Assembly (NCBI GenBank): GCA_029251525.1
Contig: JAQXDE010000019.1
Coordinates: 1-64,000 of the forward strand
DNA: 64,000 nt
Source of the DNA: Saprospiraceae bacterium
Lineage (GTDB): Bacteria; Bacteroidota; Bacteroidia; Chitinophagales; Saprospiraceae
Direction: 5' to 3'
Positions 35,442 to 44,879 of the stretch are shown here, piece after piece. Both the position numbers and the translations under genes were made by a program. The notes below the pieces were generated by a model. The model searched no databases. It had not been told where the DNA came from and saw only the letters and a program-made list of their open reading frames with translations. The stretch's first letter is position 1. Each line of letters starts with the position of its first letter.

Positions 35442-36872
35442 TTACCGAATTAATGTAACATCTCCCGACAAAAACTCTTTATTCCCATTTTTCAAAATAT
35501 ATTCAATCACATAAACGTAAACGTCACTGACTGCTGCCTTACCATCTATTGTACCATCCCAACCTTGCTGATTCCTTTTATTAAACACCTCAGCGCCCCA
35601 CCGATTAAATATTTTAAATTGAATTACCTTTATCGAAGATCCTGTTACAGGCGCAAAATAATCATTCAATCCATCACCATCAGGTGTAAATATATTGGGC
35701 ATGGTCACCTTGCAATCTTCAACTCCTTCAACCTCCAAACTAATTGTTTCGGACAAACAAGCATTACTGATCGTCAATTCGTAAGTTCCGGGTTGAGAAA
35801 TGATATAAACATCATTAGTAGAATTGTCTTGCCAAGTTAATTCATTATTAGAGTCCGTCTGAACCATTAAATCAATAGTTTCACCAGCACAAAGAATAGT
35901 AGTAACAAAAGAAGGTTCTATCTGATAATCAATGATAGATGTACTAACCTCAATATTAAATGTATCCATAAATACATTATCACAAGCATCTGTACCCATA
36001 CCGAAATAAGTAATATTTCCTGAGGGTGATGCAACAGGATTGGTAAGATTTGGATCACTCAAGCCAATAGATGGTGTCCATGAATAATTATCACTTTGTT
36101 GTGATGCACTTAATTCAACTGCATTTCCTTCGCAAAGACTAATTGTTTGATTCGAACCAGATGTGCTGCCTTCTGTTGAATCAAAGCAGACTGATTGCAC
36201 ATTGGTTTCTCCACCTGTAGAAGCTGTAAATCCCCAATAGACAATGGGATCTCCTCCGAAAATATCGGTAACAACATCACCAGAATAGCTCAATCGCAAT
36301 TCACAATCAAAATAAACTTCCAAAAGTAAATTGCTAGAATTCCAAGAAATTCTCACAGGATGATAATTACAATCTTCTATATTATCTGTATTCGCTGCAT
36401 TAACCGGTCCCGCTAAATTATTTACATTATTATGGTTCACATTTCCATCACGTAATATGGCAATATGATCTGCAGATACATCCCCATTAACATCATTTCT
36501 ATAAGTATCAAATTCTATCGCGATCGATGGATCAAAACCAATACCATACCCAATATCACCTCCTGCTTGACCAAGTATATTAGAGTTATTTTGTAAAACG
36601 AAAACCATCCCATCTGCTCCAATATCGTTGCATCCCAAATTCAAGTTAAAATTAAAGTCAAAAGAATTGGTTAAATCAATTTGATCTTCTTTCCAAATTG
36701 AGGCTATCTGGGCGACTGCAGCCGAAGTAAGTTGGTAACAATTTTGATCTAGTTGTGTAGCTGATCCATTCAGAATAAACTGACCTGGTAATGGAGTCAT
36801 ATAAAAAAATAAAAAAGATAAAATAATTATTACTGATCTGAATTTCTTTTCCACAAATATATTTTCTTTCAT
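35442..36872 (-). CDS. Secreted L-type-lectin-domain protein with T9SS type B tail
   Basis: A 476-residue protein with an N-terminal signal sequence (hydrophobic 13-28). Residues about 32-230 form a legume-lectin-like sandwich: GADGMVFVLQNN, GQAGGDIGYGIGF, SIAIEFDTYRNDVN and VYFDCELRLSYSG. The middle (about 240-385) looks like Ig/PKD-type spacer with SLCEGNAVELSA and LCAGETIDLMV. The last 88 residues, MPNIFTPDGDGLNDYFAPV to the end with IFNRWGAEVF, are the type B gliding-motility-associated C-terminal domain recognised by T9SS. It should be a surface glycan-binding protein. It stands alone. Confidence 0.88.
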   Translation of the reverse strand: MKENIFVEKKFRSVIIILSFLFFYMTPLPGQFILNGSATQLDQNCYQLTSAAVAQIASIWKEDQIDLTNSFDFNFNLNLGCNDIGADGMVFVLQNNSNILGQAGGDIGYGIGFDPSIAIEFDTYRNDVNGDVSADHIAILRDGNVNHNNVNNLAGPVNAANTDNIEDCNYHPVRISWNSSNLLLEVYFDCELRLSYSGDVVTDIFGGDPIVYWGFTASTGGETNVQSVCFDSTEGSTSGSNQTISLCEGNAVELSASQQSDNYSWTPSIGLSDPNLTNPVASPSGNITYFGMGTDACDNVFMDTFNIEVSTSIIDYQIEPSFVTTILCAGETIDLMVQTDSNNELTWQDNSTNDVYIISQPGTYELTISNACLSETISLEVEGVEDCKVTMPNIFTPDGDGLNDYFAPVTGSSIKVIQFKIFNRWGAEVFNKRNQQGWDGTIDGKAAVSDVYVYVIEYILKNGNKEFLSGDVTLIR

Positions 36873-37174
36873 TTTCCTATGATAAATTTAGTGACATAAG
36901 CAACTATAGTTTTTCAAATAACATACAGTCAAATTTACAAACTTATTTCTCCATTTGAGGAACTAGATATTACGATAAGACTACTCAAATTAAATATTTA
37001 GGGATTTTTTTGATGAAAAATGCATCAGAATTTACTAAAAGTAAGTACCTAAAAAAAGTAATAAAATTCGTGCTAGAATATTAAAAAAATTGGATTAAAA
37101 AACTAGACAACCCAACTGTAATAAATAAGTAGCTTGGAATTAATCGATTAGGATTTTTTTTCAGTATTTGATTA
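36873..37174. other. Intergenic region without recognisable content
   Basis: About 300 bases between two leftward genes, AT-rich and with stops in all frames. It probably holds the promoter of the lectin gene near its left end, but no convincing element was seen. Confidence 0.55.
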
Positions 37175-38428
37175 TCAGACCTTCTCTATTCCGTTTTCAA
37201 AATTTACTTCAATCTGCTTGGCAGTCAAGTCTTCCATTTTATCTCTTTCTCGAATCAAGTAATCTTTACCCTCATAAATCATCACCTCTGCTGGCTTAAA
37301 CCTTGAATTATAGTTACTCGCCATCGAAGAACAATATGCCCCTGCATTATGAAAAACTAGAATATCACCTTCTTGAATTTCATTAATCCTACGATTCACA
37401 CCAAAAGTATCTGTCTCACAAATATATCCAACAACTGTATAAATTCGTGGTTTTGCATTTGGTTTTGACACATTTTGGATTTGATGATAAGAATCATAAA
37501 ACATCGGTCGAATCAGATGATTTAAACCAGAGTCTACTCCTGCAAAAACAGTGGACAGGGTTTGTTTAACCACATTTACTTTGGTAAAAAAGTATCCAGA
37601 CTGGCTCACCAAAAATTTCCCAGGTTCGAACATTAATTTTAAATCTCTACCGTAGTCAGCACAAAATTGATTAAATCGTTCAGAGATTTTCACTCCTAAA
37701 TCTTCAATATCTGTTTCAATATCATTCTCTTTATAAGGTACTTTAAACCCACTTCCAAAATCAATATATTTTAAATCTGGAAAATCCTTAGCAATATTAA
37801 AAAGGATTTCAGCACCCATCAAAAATACATTCGCATCCATTATATCTGATCCAGTATGCATATGAACACCTTCCACTTTTAAGTCAGTTGCTTTTAATAC
37901 CCTTTTAACCAGAGGCATTTGATGAAATGATATTCCAAATTTAGAATCAATATGTCCAACCGATATTTTCGAACTCCCTCCCGCCATAATATGTGGATTG
38001 ATTCGGATACAAACGGGTACATCTTTAAATTCTTGACCAAATTGTTCTAAAATTGAAATATTATCAATATTGATTTTTACACCAAGTTCTGCTGCCATTC
38101 TTATTTCATCAAGAGAAACTCCATTTGGGGTATAAATAATATCTTCGGGAGAGAAACCAACTTTCAAACCCAATCTAACTTCTTGGATGGAAACTGCATC
38201 TAATCCTGAACCTAACCGTTTAAAAAATTTTAAAATACTTATATTTGTCAATGCCTTACATGCATAATTTATCTTAATCTGTTTGACATCAAATGCATTT
38301 ACCAAGCGATCATATTGACGCTTCATCATGCCTGTATCATAAACATACAATGGGCAATCATATTTATTACAAAGTTCAAGAGGGTCTATCCCTCCATCAA
38401 AAAGATAACGGTTACCTTCAAGATTCAT
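37175..38428 (-). CDS. lysA: Diaminopimelate decarboxylase
   Basis: A 417-residue PLP enzyme of the alanine-racemase-like fold (group IV decarboxylases). Lys58 in INYACKALTN is the Schiff-base lysine; GVHMHTGSDI, YIDFGSGFKVPY (phosphate-binding glycine loop) and FEPGKFLVSQSGYF follow; GYICETDTFGVNR and NAGAYCSSMASNYNSR near the end complete the substrate site, with the catalytic Cys in AYC. It makes L-lysine from meso-diaminopimelate. Length and motifs agree with LysA rather than ornithine or arginine decarboxylases. It stands alone with an AT-rich 258-base upstream region. Confidence 0.92.
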   Translation of the reverse strand: MNLEGNRYLFDGGIDPLELCNKYDCPLYVYDTGMMKRQYDRLVNAFDVKQIKINYACKALTNISILKFFKRLGSGLDAVSIQEVRLGLKVGFSPEDIIYTPNGVSLDEIRMAAELGVKINIDNISILEQFGQEFKDVPVCIRINPHIMAGGSSKISVGHIDSKFGISFHQMPLVKRVLKATDLKVEGVHMHTGSDIMDANVFLMGAEILFNIAKDFPDLKYIDFGSGFKVPYKENDIETDIEDLGVKISERFNQFCADYGRDLKLMFEPGKFLVSQSGYFFTKVNVVKQTLSTVFAGVDSGLNHLIRPMFYDSYHQIQNVSKPNAKPRIYTVVGYICETDTFGVNRRINEIQEGDILVFHNAGAYCSSMASNYNSRFKPAEVMIYEGKDYLIRERDKMEDLTAKQIEVNFENGIEKV

Positions 38429-38686
38429 TTCTGATTATTTATGGATTAAAAAATATTAAGACAATTAATATTTATTTGGAAAGGACAAAAAAACGTAAAG
38501 ATAAAATCTAATCTTACTTTTTTACAAAAAAAGAAAAGAATTAAAATTTACACACCAAAAACTAAAATAATATCATCTTTATTAAAAAGGAAAATTATAA
38601 AATAAAATATTGGATTCATTACAAGAACTTTTAATGCTCTCTACTTTTCGCCGAAACCAATATTAGTTCACTCGAAAACTACCAAT

Positions 38687-39265
38687 GTGACTGAACAACA
38701 AATTATACAAGGTTGTCGTAAGCAAGATCGTCACGCTCAACAAGCGTTGTACCAAAGATATTCTCCAAAAATGTTTGGAGTCTGCAAACGATATTTAAAA
38801 AATCATGAAGACGCGGAGGACGTCTTAGTGGAAGGACTCTTTAAAGCTATATCTAAAATTGAGATGTATAAGGGAGATGGTAGTTTTGAAGGTTGGATTA
38901 GGCGCATCATAGTGAATGAAGCTTTAATGCATCTAAGAAAAAATAAAAATTTTAAAATGACGGTGGAGATTAGTAATATTGAAATCCAATCATTTATCAC
39001 AATTCAAGATGAATTAGAAGCTCAAGATATTTATAATCTATTAGATAAATTGCCAACTGGCTACAGAACGATTTTCAATTTATATGTGGTGGAAGGTTTT
39101 AAACATCGTGAGATCGCGGAACAATTAAACATCAGTATTAATACATCAAAGTCTCAATTAATTTTAGCAAAAAAACGATTGCAAAAATTAGTGAGAAGAA
39201 ATCAAATCCCTGGAGTTGGTGGAATTTTATTATCAATGGTGAGTTCGCTATTATCTATTTTCTAG
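38687..39265 (+). CDS. ECF-type RNA polymerase sigma factor
   Basis: A 192-residue sigma-70-family protein beginning with GTG 38687. Region 2 spans about 10-80 (ALYQRYSPKMFGVCKRYLKNHEDAEDVLVEGLFKA), with the -10 binding GWIRRIIVNEALMHLRK. Region 4 spans about 120-172 (LDKLPTGYRTIFNLYVVEGFKHREIAEQLNISINTSKSQL). A short hydrophobic tail follows at 175-192. The next gene, 78 bases on, encodes a protein with a central membrane helix that may be its anti-sigma partner. Confidence 0.92.
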   Translation: MTEQQIIQGCRKQDRHAQQALYQRYSPKMFGVCKRYLKNHEDAEDVLVEGLFKAISKIEMYKGDGSFEGWIRRIIVNEALMHLRKNKNFKMTVEISNIEIQSFITIQDELEAQDIYNLLDKLPTGYRTIFNLYVVEGFKHREIAEQLNISINTSKSQLILAKKRLQKLVRRNQIPGVGGILLSMVSSLLSIF

Positions 39266-39343
39266 AAATAATTTTAAGACCACTTCTTAAAGATTTAATT
39301 ATTAAAAAAAAATGAAATTTAGAGAATATATAATTTCAAAATA

Positions 39344-40285
39344 ATGAAAGATCAAAAAGATATATCCGAATTAATCCGTAACAATCTACACAAGTTGGAG
39401 AAACGGCCTTCTGGAAGAACATGGGAGAGATTAGAAAGCAGATTAGACAATCGACGAAGTCATGGTAACACCTTCCTGTACCGGCAAATAGCTATGGCTG
39501 CAGCAGTAGTTGCTTTAGTTGCCGTTATTTCACTAATCACAGTTTTATTTGACAAGCAAGAATCTCAATTTGCAAAAATTAACGAATCTAGTTCTGTTAA
39601 AAATTGGATAATTCAAGACTTGGAAACAGTCTATACCGATGCAAGAACCAATATTTCACCTACTGCTGACTTTCAGAAAGAGCTGAAAAAAAGATACGCA
39701 AATCCTATCCAAGAAGGGCCGCAAGCCAAAAAACTATTAGCTTCCAACAACACTCTTACAAAAAGTGCTTCCAAACCTGAAAGATCTGCAAAGGAATTGA
39801 AAGTCATGAAAAAAAATAAAAGAAAGATAGAAGTTGTTGCTAAAACTACTGAAGAAAAACAATTGACTGAAACAAATAGCACCTTTAATACAAAAGAAAA
39901 CAATAAGTCAAATTCAAATGTTTCGTCAGCTAAAAAATCTAATGATACTGACCTTATAAAAAACTGGTTGACTTTAACTCAACAAATGGAATGGATTATT
40001 GGTGCATGGAGAGAAGATAATTCTCTTGTGGAATGGCAAAAAGTTAATAAATCAACTATCCTTTGTGATGAATTTGTTTTAAAAGAAAAACGGAATATTG
40101 GTCTTCAGTTGATAGATTCTAAATCACAAGTGTTCTATAATTTAGTTTTTGAAGAAAAAGATAAAAAGGTTTTTTCCAATAAAAATTCTGATAGGATTAT
40201 TTTAAAAAACATAAGTACTAAAAAATTCACTATGACTTTCATTCCTGCAAAAGGAAATGAAAAAATAAGAACTTTTGTAAAGTGA
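39344..40285 (+). CDS. Membrane protein, possible anti-sigma partner
   Basis: A 313-residue protein. The first 45 residues are cytosolic (ISELIRNNLHKLEKRPSGRTWERLESRLD), a membrane helix lies at about 47-67, a charged Lys/Ser/Asn-rich linker spans 115-200, and a C-terminal beta domain at about 205-313 begins NWLTLTQQMEWIIGAWREDNSLVEW, reminiscent of DUF6265-type domains. The order sigma factor then cytosolic-helix-periplasmic protein is that of anti-sigma modules, but no zinc-binding ASD motif is visible. I therefore give the role as inference. Confidence 0.6.
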   Translation: MKDQKDISELIRNNLHKLEKRPSGRTWERLESRLDNRRSHGNTFLYRQIAMAAAVVALVAVISLITVLFDKQESQFAKINESSSVKNWIIQDLETVYTDARTNISPTADFQKELKKRYANPIQEGPQAKKLLASNNTLTKSASKPERSAKELKVMKKNKRKIEVVAKTTEEKQLTETNSTFNTKENNKSNSNVSSAKKSNDTDLIKNWLTLTQQMEWIIGAWREDNSLVEWQKVNKSTILCDEFVLKEKRNIGLQLIDSKSQVFYNLVFEEKDKKVFSNKNSDRIILKNISTKKFTMTFIPAKGNEKIRTFVK

Positions 40286-40417
40286 AAATTAAAAATTGTT
40301 AGAGTTATAAAACATGTTAAGCAAAATTACGTCCAGGTCTAATCAAACCCATCATTTCCTTGAACAGAAAATTAACTCGTTTAAAAAACTTAAAATAAAT
40401 TTGAATTTCGTTGTTAG

Positions 40418-41644
40418 CTATGCTTGATTTTTGAAAGGCTTACGCTGAACCCAATCATCTTTTGGATTTAGATAATCCACAATTTGAGAAAGGAACCGAT
40501 TTGAAACTTTGTTGCGATGCCGTAAATACCAATACATCTCATGGGGCTCTGCCCCAACCGAACTTTTAATCTCTAATGCAGTTCGTGCAAAAACAACACT
40601 TCTACATTTTTGATCAAAACCAATTTTAATGATATCGTATAAAATATTTAAATACATTTGATGCTCACGATTAAAAGCTTCATCATATCCTAGAAAGTGA
40701 GCTTCAAGCTCATGATAATTTTTTATAGTCGTGAAAAAAGCCGTTAACTCTCCCTCTATATAATAACCGATCATTGTAAAATCAGCACCAAGTTTTGCTT
40801 TCAATGCTACAAAATACTTAGGGTTTAATTTTACTAAATTAAATACAGACCCCTCAGCTATCCTCGAGTACAAATCATAAATACGATCTAAATTATCTTC
40901 AATATCTTGTATATCAAATACTTTCCTTTGAATTGCAACACCTTTTTTAAAAGCTCGTTTTACCCGTACTCGATATTTGGAAGACATCGCTGCAAGGTAA
41001 TCTTCAAAATTTTTCCAATCGTCTCTAAAATATAAAACCATATTAGGTTGGGCAGTAAATTCATGGAATTTATTTTTTTCAACTAAAAATTGTTGAGCTT
41101 GAGGTCTTTGCCTTTGGTGATATTCCTTAAGATAAGTTAGAGCAATGTAAACTCCTTTTTTATCTAACTCTCTTTGAACAAATTTCATAGTATCATTCAG
41201 AATATGAAACTCCTCTTCCACCGAAACTTCCCCCTCCCTAAAGCATATATTGTGACTTTCTCCAGTTAGTAATGCATTTCCGCAGACTAAGGCAGTAATA
41301 TCTACCTTTTTCGCAAAAAAACTTTTAATAAAGTTGGTGACAACTGATAACGTACTTGGATTCTCTTTTTCATCAGGTTCATTGTTTTCATTAATACTTT
41401 TTTCCGCACTAAAATTTCCTACCTGACCAATCGCTACACCAATAGGTTTTGATCTTTTATAGTACAACATATAAACGAAGTGAACATTTTCAGGCGGATT
41501 GTTTTCTAAAAGTTGGAGATACTTTTTTTGAAGAAAAAGATTGTGTTCAGGTGCCGCGGCATCCCAGTCACCATTCACATCATTGATTGAATGATAAATT
41601 AAAACGCTAATATCTTTTTGTGGTAATAAATATCCGTTGACCAT
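40418..41644 (-). CDS. GNAT-like acyltransferase (FemAB/BioF2-like fold)
   Basis: A 408-residue protein. The second half (about 190-375) resembles the peptidoglycan-biosynthesis / GNAT double-fold: YLAAMSSKYRVRVKRAFKKGVAIQ, LYSRIAEGSVFNLVKLNPKYF, GYYIEGELTAFFTTIKNYHELEAHFLGYD and VFARTALEIKSSVGAEPHEMYWYLRHRN. The N-terminal half is a degenerate copy. Members of this group transfer acyl or aminoacyl groups to an amine, often in cell-wall or lipid synthesis. The substrate is unknown. The gene is monocistronic. Confidence 0.7.
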   Translation of the reverse strand: MVNGYLLPQKDISVLIYHSINDVNGDWDAAAPEHNLFLQKKYLQLLENNPPENVHFVYMLYYKRSKPIGVAIGQVGNFSAEKSINENNEPDEKENPSTLSVVTNFIKSFFAKKVDITALVCGNALLTGESHNICFREGEVSVEEEFHILNDTMKFVQRELDKKGVYIALTYLKEYHQRQRPQAQQFLVEKNKFHEFTAQPNMVLYFRDDWKNFEDYLAAMSSKYRVRVKRAFKKGVAIQRKVFDIQDIEDNLDRIYDLYSRIAEGSVFNLVKLNPKYFVALKAKLGADFTMIGYYIEGELTAFFTTIKNYHELEAHFLGYDEAFNREHQMYLNILYDIIKIGFDQKCRSVVFARTALEIKSSVGAEPHEMYWYLRHRNKVSNRFLSQIVDYLNPKDDWVQRKPFKNQA

Positions 41645-41852
41645 TCCTTTCTAAAAGTCGTTAGTTGATTCTTTGCATCCAAAATAAAATTGACTTTCGT
41701 CAAATTAACACTAATTCACAAGAATTGTTTTTAATTTTATCACCTTAACAAGTTCCCATTTACTAGAATATTTGGAGTGAAAATTTATTGTTCTTAAATA
41801 GTTTAATTCAAATATTAATTTTGAATTTATATTAACTCTCTCATTAAATTCA

Positions 41853-42464
41853 TTATTGGGGAATACGCCATTTTTCAATTTCTTGCATAGCAAAGGCATC
41901 ATTTCTCCATCCAATCAATTTAGTAATCCCTAAACCTTTATAATTTAAAAACCAATTTTCAACAATTCGTTGAGCCATATTGTATTTAACTGTAAATGTT
42001 TGGTAATCAGTAGCTTGAATAACTTGTTTTTTTGGATCAGCCGGCACGGCAATGATTTTTGTATCTAATTCACCCGAATCATTTAGTAACAATGTTCCAA
42101 TCGGAATTACTGAAATAGTATCTCCTGTTTCCAAACTTTCAGCGATAACTAATATATCCAAAGCATCACCATCGCCTCCTAGTTCTTCATCCATTAAAGT
42201 CGAAGGAATAAACCCATAATTACCTGGATAAGACAAAAAATCAATTACTCTTTCTTTTCCATTTTTAATATCTATTTCAAACCGCTGGGTGGAAGAATTA
42301 TATTCAATCTTCCGATTAGTCCCAGAGGGAATTTCGATTACAGCCATTATACCTTTCGAGGTAGTTGAGGCTAAATTCTTAAAATCTATTTTGGATTCAT
42401 TACAACTCCAAAAGATAAAGGTTAAAACGAGTATGATAAAATTAAATTTAATTTTGTTAGTCAT
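41853..42464 (-). CDS. ppa: Lipoprotein inorganic diphosphatase
   Basis: I choose ATG 42464 (203 residues); the frame continues to a TTG at 42491, but the ATG opens the lipoprotein signal MTNKIKFNFIILVLTFIFWSC with Cys21. The soluble domain is a family I inorganic pyrophosphatase: VIEIPSGTNRKIEY, FLSYPGNYGFIPST, GGDGDALDILVIAES (the Asp-rich metal site) and KIIAVPADPKK. Most such enzymes are cytosolic; here it should sit in the periplasm or outer membrane. The metal signature has Ala where Pro or Glu is usual. The 200-base stretch before it on the left is empty. Confidence 0.83.
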   Translation of the reverse strand: MTNKIKFNFIILVLTFIFWSCNESKIDFKNLASTTSKGIMAVIEIPSGTNRKIEYNSSTQRFEIDIKNGKERVIDFLSYPGNYGFIPSTLMDEELGGDGDALDILVIAESLETGDTISVIPIGTLLLNDSGELDTKIIAVPADPKKQVIQATDYQTFTVKYNMAQRIVENWFLNYKGLGITKLIGWRNDAFAMQEIEKWRIPQ

Positions 42465-42770
42465 ATTTAAAATTCTTTCTTTGCTATTCAATTATAATTT
42501 GTTGAAGTATTTAATTTTGAAAACAATACATTTCACTTCTTGAGAAAATATTGATAGGTGACAAAATTAATGCACATTATTTGATTGACTTTACAAAATA
42601 GTCCCAACAAAAGGACGAATTTACTAAATTATACTCAAATACAAATATGAATCTTTTTTATTGAAAATTGTCCCTAGGAAAACAGTTAGGTCTAAAAATT
42701 AGAATTAAGACTAAAGTATTTTAGAAATAAATAGAAAAAATCGCATTTTAAAATTTTAAAAAAATCTGAC

Positions 42771-43109
42771 ATGAGCAAAGAAAGTTATTTCAACCCTGAT
42801 GATCTTAAAAAATTTGGAAACATTACAGAATGGCAGGAAGAATATGGTAAAAAATTCTTTGATTATTATGGATCAGTTTTTCAAGAGGGAGCTTTAACTG
42901 AACGGGAAAAGGCTTTAATAGCTTTGGCTGTCTCTCACACCGTAAAATGCCCATATTGCATAGACGCCTATTCATCAGATTGTTTAAAAAAAGGAGCAGA
43001 TGAAGAACAAATGATGGAGGCCGTTCATGTTGCAGCAGCCATTCAAAGCGGAGCTACCTTAGTTTTTGGTGTCCAAATGATGAATAAGGTGAAAAAACTA
43101 ACCATGTGA
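42771..43109 (+). CDS. Arsenosugar-biosynthesis-associated peroxidase-like protein (CMD family)
   Basis: A 112-residue carboxymuconolactone-decarboxylase/AhpD-fold protein with redox pair Cys60-x-x-Cys63 in TVKCPYCIDAY, His56 before it and an extra Cys71. The start MSKESYFNPDDLKKFGNI is typical of the small AhpD-like proteins that accompany ArsS. It lies 85 bases upstream of the radical SAM gene on the same strand. It probably assists in arsenosugar formation as a peroxidase or thiol-disulphide partner; its exact role is not established. A 279-base AT-rich region upstream shows no gene. Confidence 0.85.
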   Translation: MSKESYFNPDDLKKFGNITEWQEEYGKKFFDYYGSVFQEGALTEREKALIALAVSHTVKCPYCIDAYSSDCLKKGADEEQMMEAVHVAAAIQSGATLVFGVQMMNKVKKLTM

Positions 43110-43194
43110 TAACTGTTCTTCGAAAGCTATAGCTTATTGATTATCAATTAGTTAAATTTATTTAAAAACGATTCGAGAAGAAACTAAATAAAAA

Positions 43195-44268
43195 ATGGCA
43201 ATTAAACAAAAAGGCAAAACTTTAAAACGAACTGGAAACAATTTATCTGATTCTTTTTTCCAATTAAAAGTATTGAATGGAAAAGAAATCGTGGATTCTA
43301 AATACCCTAATTTCTCAAAGAAATTGGACGATAATGGTTTTACTGTTTTGACACCTTCAACTTTAGAAATTTTCCAATTAAATATTGGAAAGTTATGCAA
43401 CCAAACTTGTGCTCATTGCCATGTTGATGCTGGGCCAGACCGGAAGGAAGAAAACATGGACAAAGCAACTTTGGAAAGATGTTTAGAAATCATAGCAAGT
43501 GTACCTACCATCCACACTGTTGATATTACTGGTGGTGCACCTGAGATGAATCCTCACTTTAGATGGTTTGTTGAAGAGTGTACAAAATTAGGTAAACAAG
43601 TAATTGATCGATGTAATTTAACGATTATAAAAGCGCATGCAAAATATAGCGACCTTCCTAAATTTTTAGCTAAACACAAAGTTCATATCGTTTCCTCTTT
43701 GCCCTACTTTAGTAAAAGTAGAACAGATAGCCAACGTGGTGATGGTGTTTTTGAGGATTCAATTGAGGCGCTTAAATTACTCAACGAAATCGGTTATGGA
43801 CAAGAGGGAAGTGATCTAAAGTTGGATTTAGTATTTAACCCTTCTGGAGCATTTCTACCAGGATCCCAAATAACTTTAGAATCAGAATTTAAAAGACAAT
43901 TAAAAAGAAAATATGATATTGTTTTCCATAATTTATTTGCTATCACTAACTTACCTATTGCCCGATTCTTAGATTACCTGTTGGAATCTGGAAATTATGA
44001 AGAGTACATGCAAAAACTAGTAGATGCTTTCAATCCTGCCACGATCATGGGATTGATGTGCAGAAATACTATTTCTATCAGTTGGGAAGGATTTATTTAC
44101 GATTGTGACTTTAATCAAATGTTAGATTTAAAAGTTGCACCAATTAATTCTCAGCATATTGATGAATTTGATATCGAGGCCTTGAAAGAAAGAAGTATTA
44201 TTTTGAACCAACATTGTTATGGATGTACAGCAGGAGCTGGGTCCAGTTGTGGAGGTGAAATTTCGTAA
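43195..44268 (+). CDS. arsS: Arsenosugar biosynthesis radical SAM protein ArsS
   Basis: A 357-residue radical SAM enzyme. The iron-sulphur cluster motif Cys68-x3-Cys72-x2-Cys75 is in GKLCNQTCAHCHVDAGPDR, followed by VDITGGAPEMNPHFRW and the family C terminus NQHCYGCTAGAGSSCGGEIS with Cys341, Cys344 and Cys352. ArsS joins the adenosyl group of SAM to dimethylarsenic species. Some homologues have selenocysteine in the C-terminal cluster region; here the codons are TGT, so it is the cysteine form. The usual partner, methyltransferase ArsM, is not adjacent in this window. Confidence 0.9.
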   Translation: MAIKQKGKTLKRTGNNLSDSFFQLKVLNGKEIVDSKYPNFSKKLDDNGFTVLTPSTLEIFQLNIGKLCNQTCAHCHVDAGPDRKEENMDKATLERCLEIIASVPTIHTVDITGGAPEMNPHFRWFVEECTKLGKQVIDRCNLTIIKAHAKYSDLPKFLAKHKVHIVSSLPYFSKSRTDSQRGDGVFEDSIEALKLLNEIGYGQEGSDLKLDLVFNPSGAFLPGSQITLESEFKRQLKRKYDIVFHNLFAITNLPIARFLDYLLESGNYEEYMQKLVDAFNPATIMGLMCRNTISISWEGFIYDCDFNQMLDLKVAPINSQHIDEFDIEALKERSIILNQHCYGCTAGAGSSCGGEIS

Positions 44269-44425
44269 GATAACAATCTTGATAACCATTATTTTTTTCA
44301 ATAACATCCTTAGCTTAAATGGGTTAAAATCGCTTTTTATTCAAAAAAAACATTTTTTTAAAAAGCAAAAATTGCCTTTATTGAGATTTAAAACAAATAT
44401 TTCAACTTTAACTTAAAAAAATATC

Positions 44426-44860
44426 ATGTATAATATTATCAAACATTTACATTCAATAAATCGATGGGTCATTTTAGCTCTTCTTCTGATTAGTGTCCTA
44501 ACTGCATTTTCAAAATGGATCTCCAAAAAAGAATATACTGCTCAAGATAAAAAATTAGCTCTATTTACTTTGATCAGTTCTCATATCCAATTAATACTAG
44601 GGATCATACTTTTATTAATTACAGAAAGATTGTTTTTTACTGAAGGCTGGAGAGAAAGTCCGATAAACAAATATTTCGTTTTTGCTCATTTACCAGCAAT
44701 GATCTTAGGAATTATTTTTATAACAATTGGCTATTCAATCTCTAAAAGAAAAACAAAATCCAAAGATAAATTTATGTTTACTTGGATATTCTTTCTAATT
44801 GGATTATTGTCAATACTAGGTGGAATTCCTTGGGGTATCCATGGCGCTGGCTGGTATTAA
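44426..44860 (+). CDS. Four-helix membrane protein, possible cytochrome b-like
   Basis: A 144-residue protein with four hydrophobic helices (about 13-29, 44-63, 84-103 and 119-137). Histidines in HLHSINRW, SSHIQLILGI and FAHLPAMILGI are placed as in small haem b-binding membrane proteins, and the end GGIPWGIHGAGWY is distinctive. Homologues are widespread in Bacteroidota but uncharacterised, as far as I can tell. It lies between arsS and the aminotransferase gene, 19 bases ahead of the latter. Confidence 0.65.
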   Translation: MYNIIKHLHSINRWVILALLLISVLTAFSKWISKKEYTAQDKKLALFTLISSHIQLILGIILLLITERLFFTEGWRESPINKYFVFAHLPAMILGIIFITIGYSISKRKTKSKDKFMFTWIFFLIGLLSILGGIPWGIHGAGWY

Positions 44861-44879
44861 ACCTCAGATGAATTAATAA

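Noticed and set aside
44216-44268. Possible selenocysteine codon in the ArsS C terminus
   Set aside because: The C-terminal cluster residues are all TGT; there is no in-frame TGA before the TAA stop.
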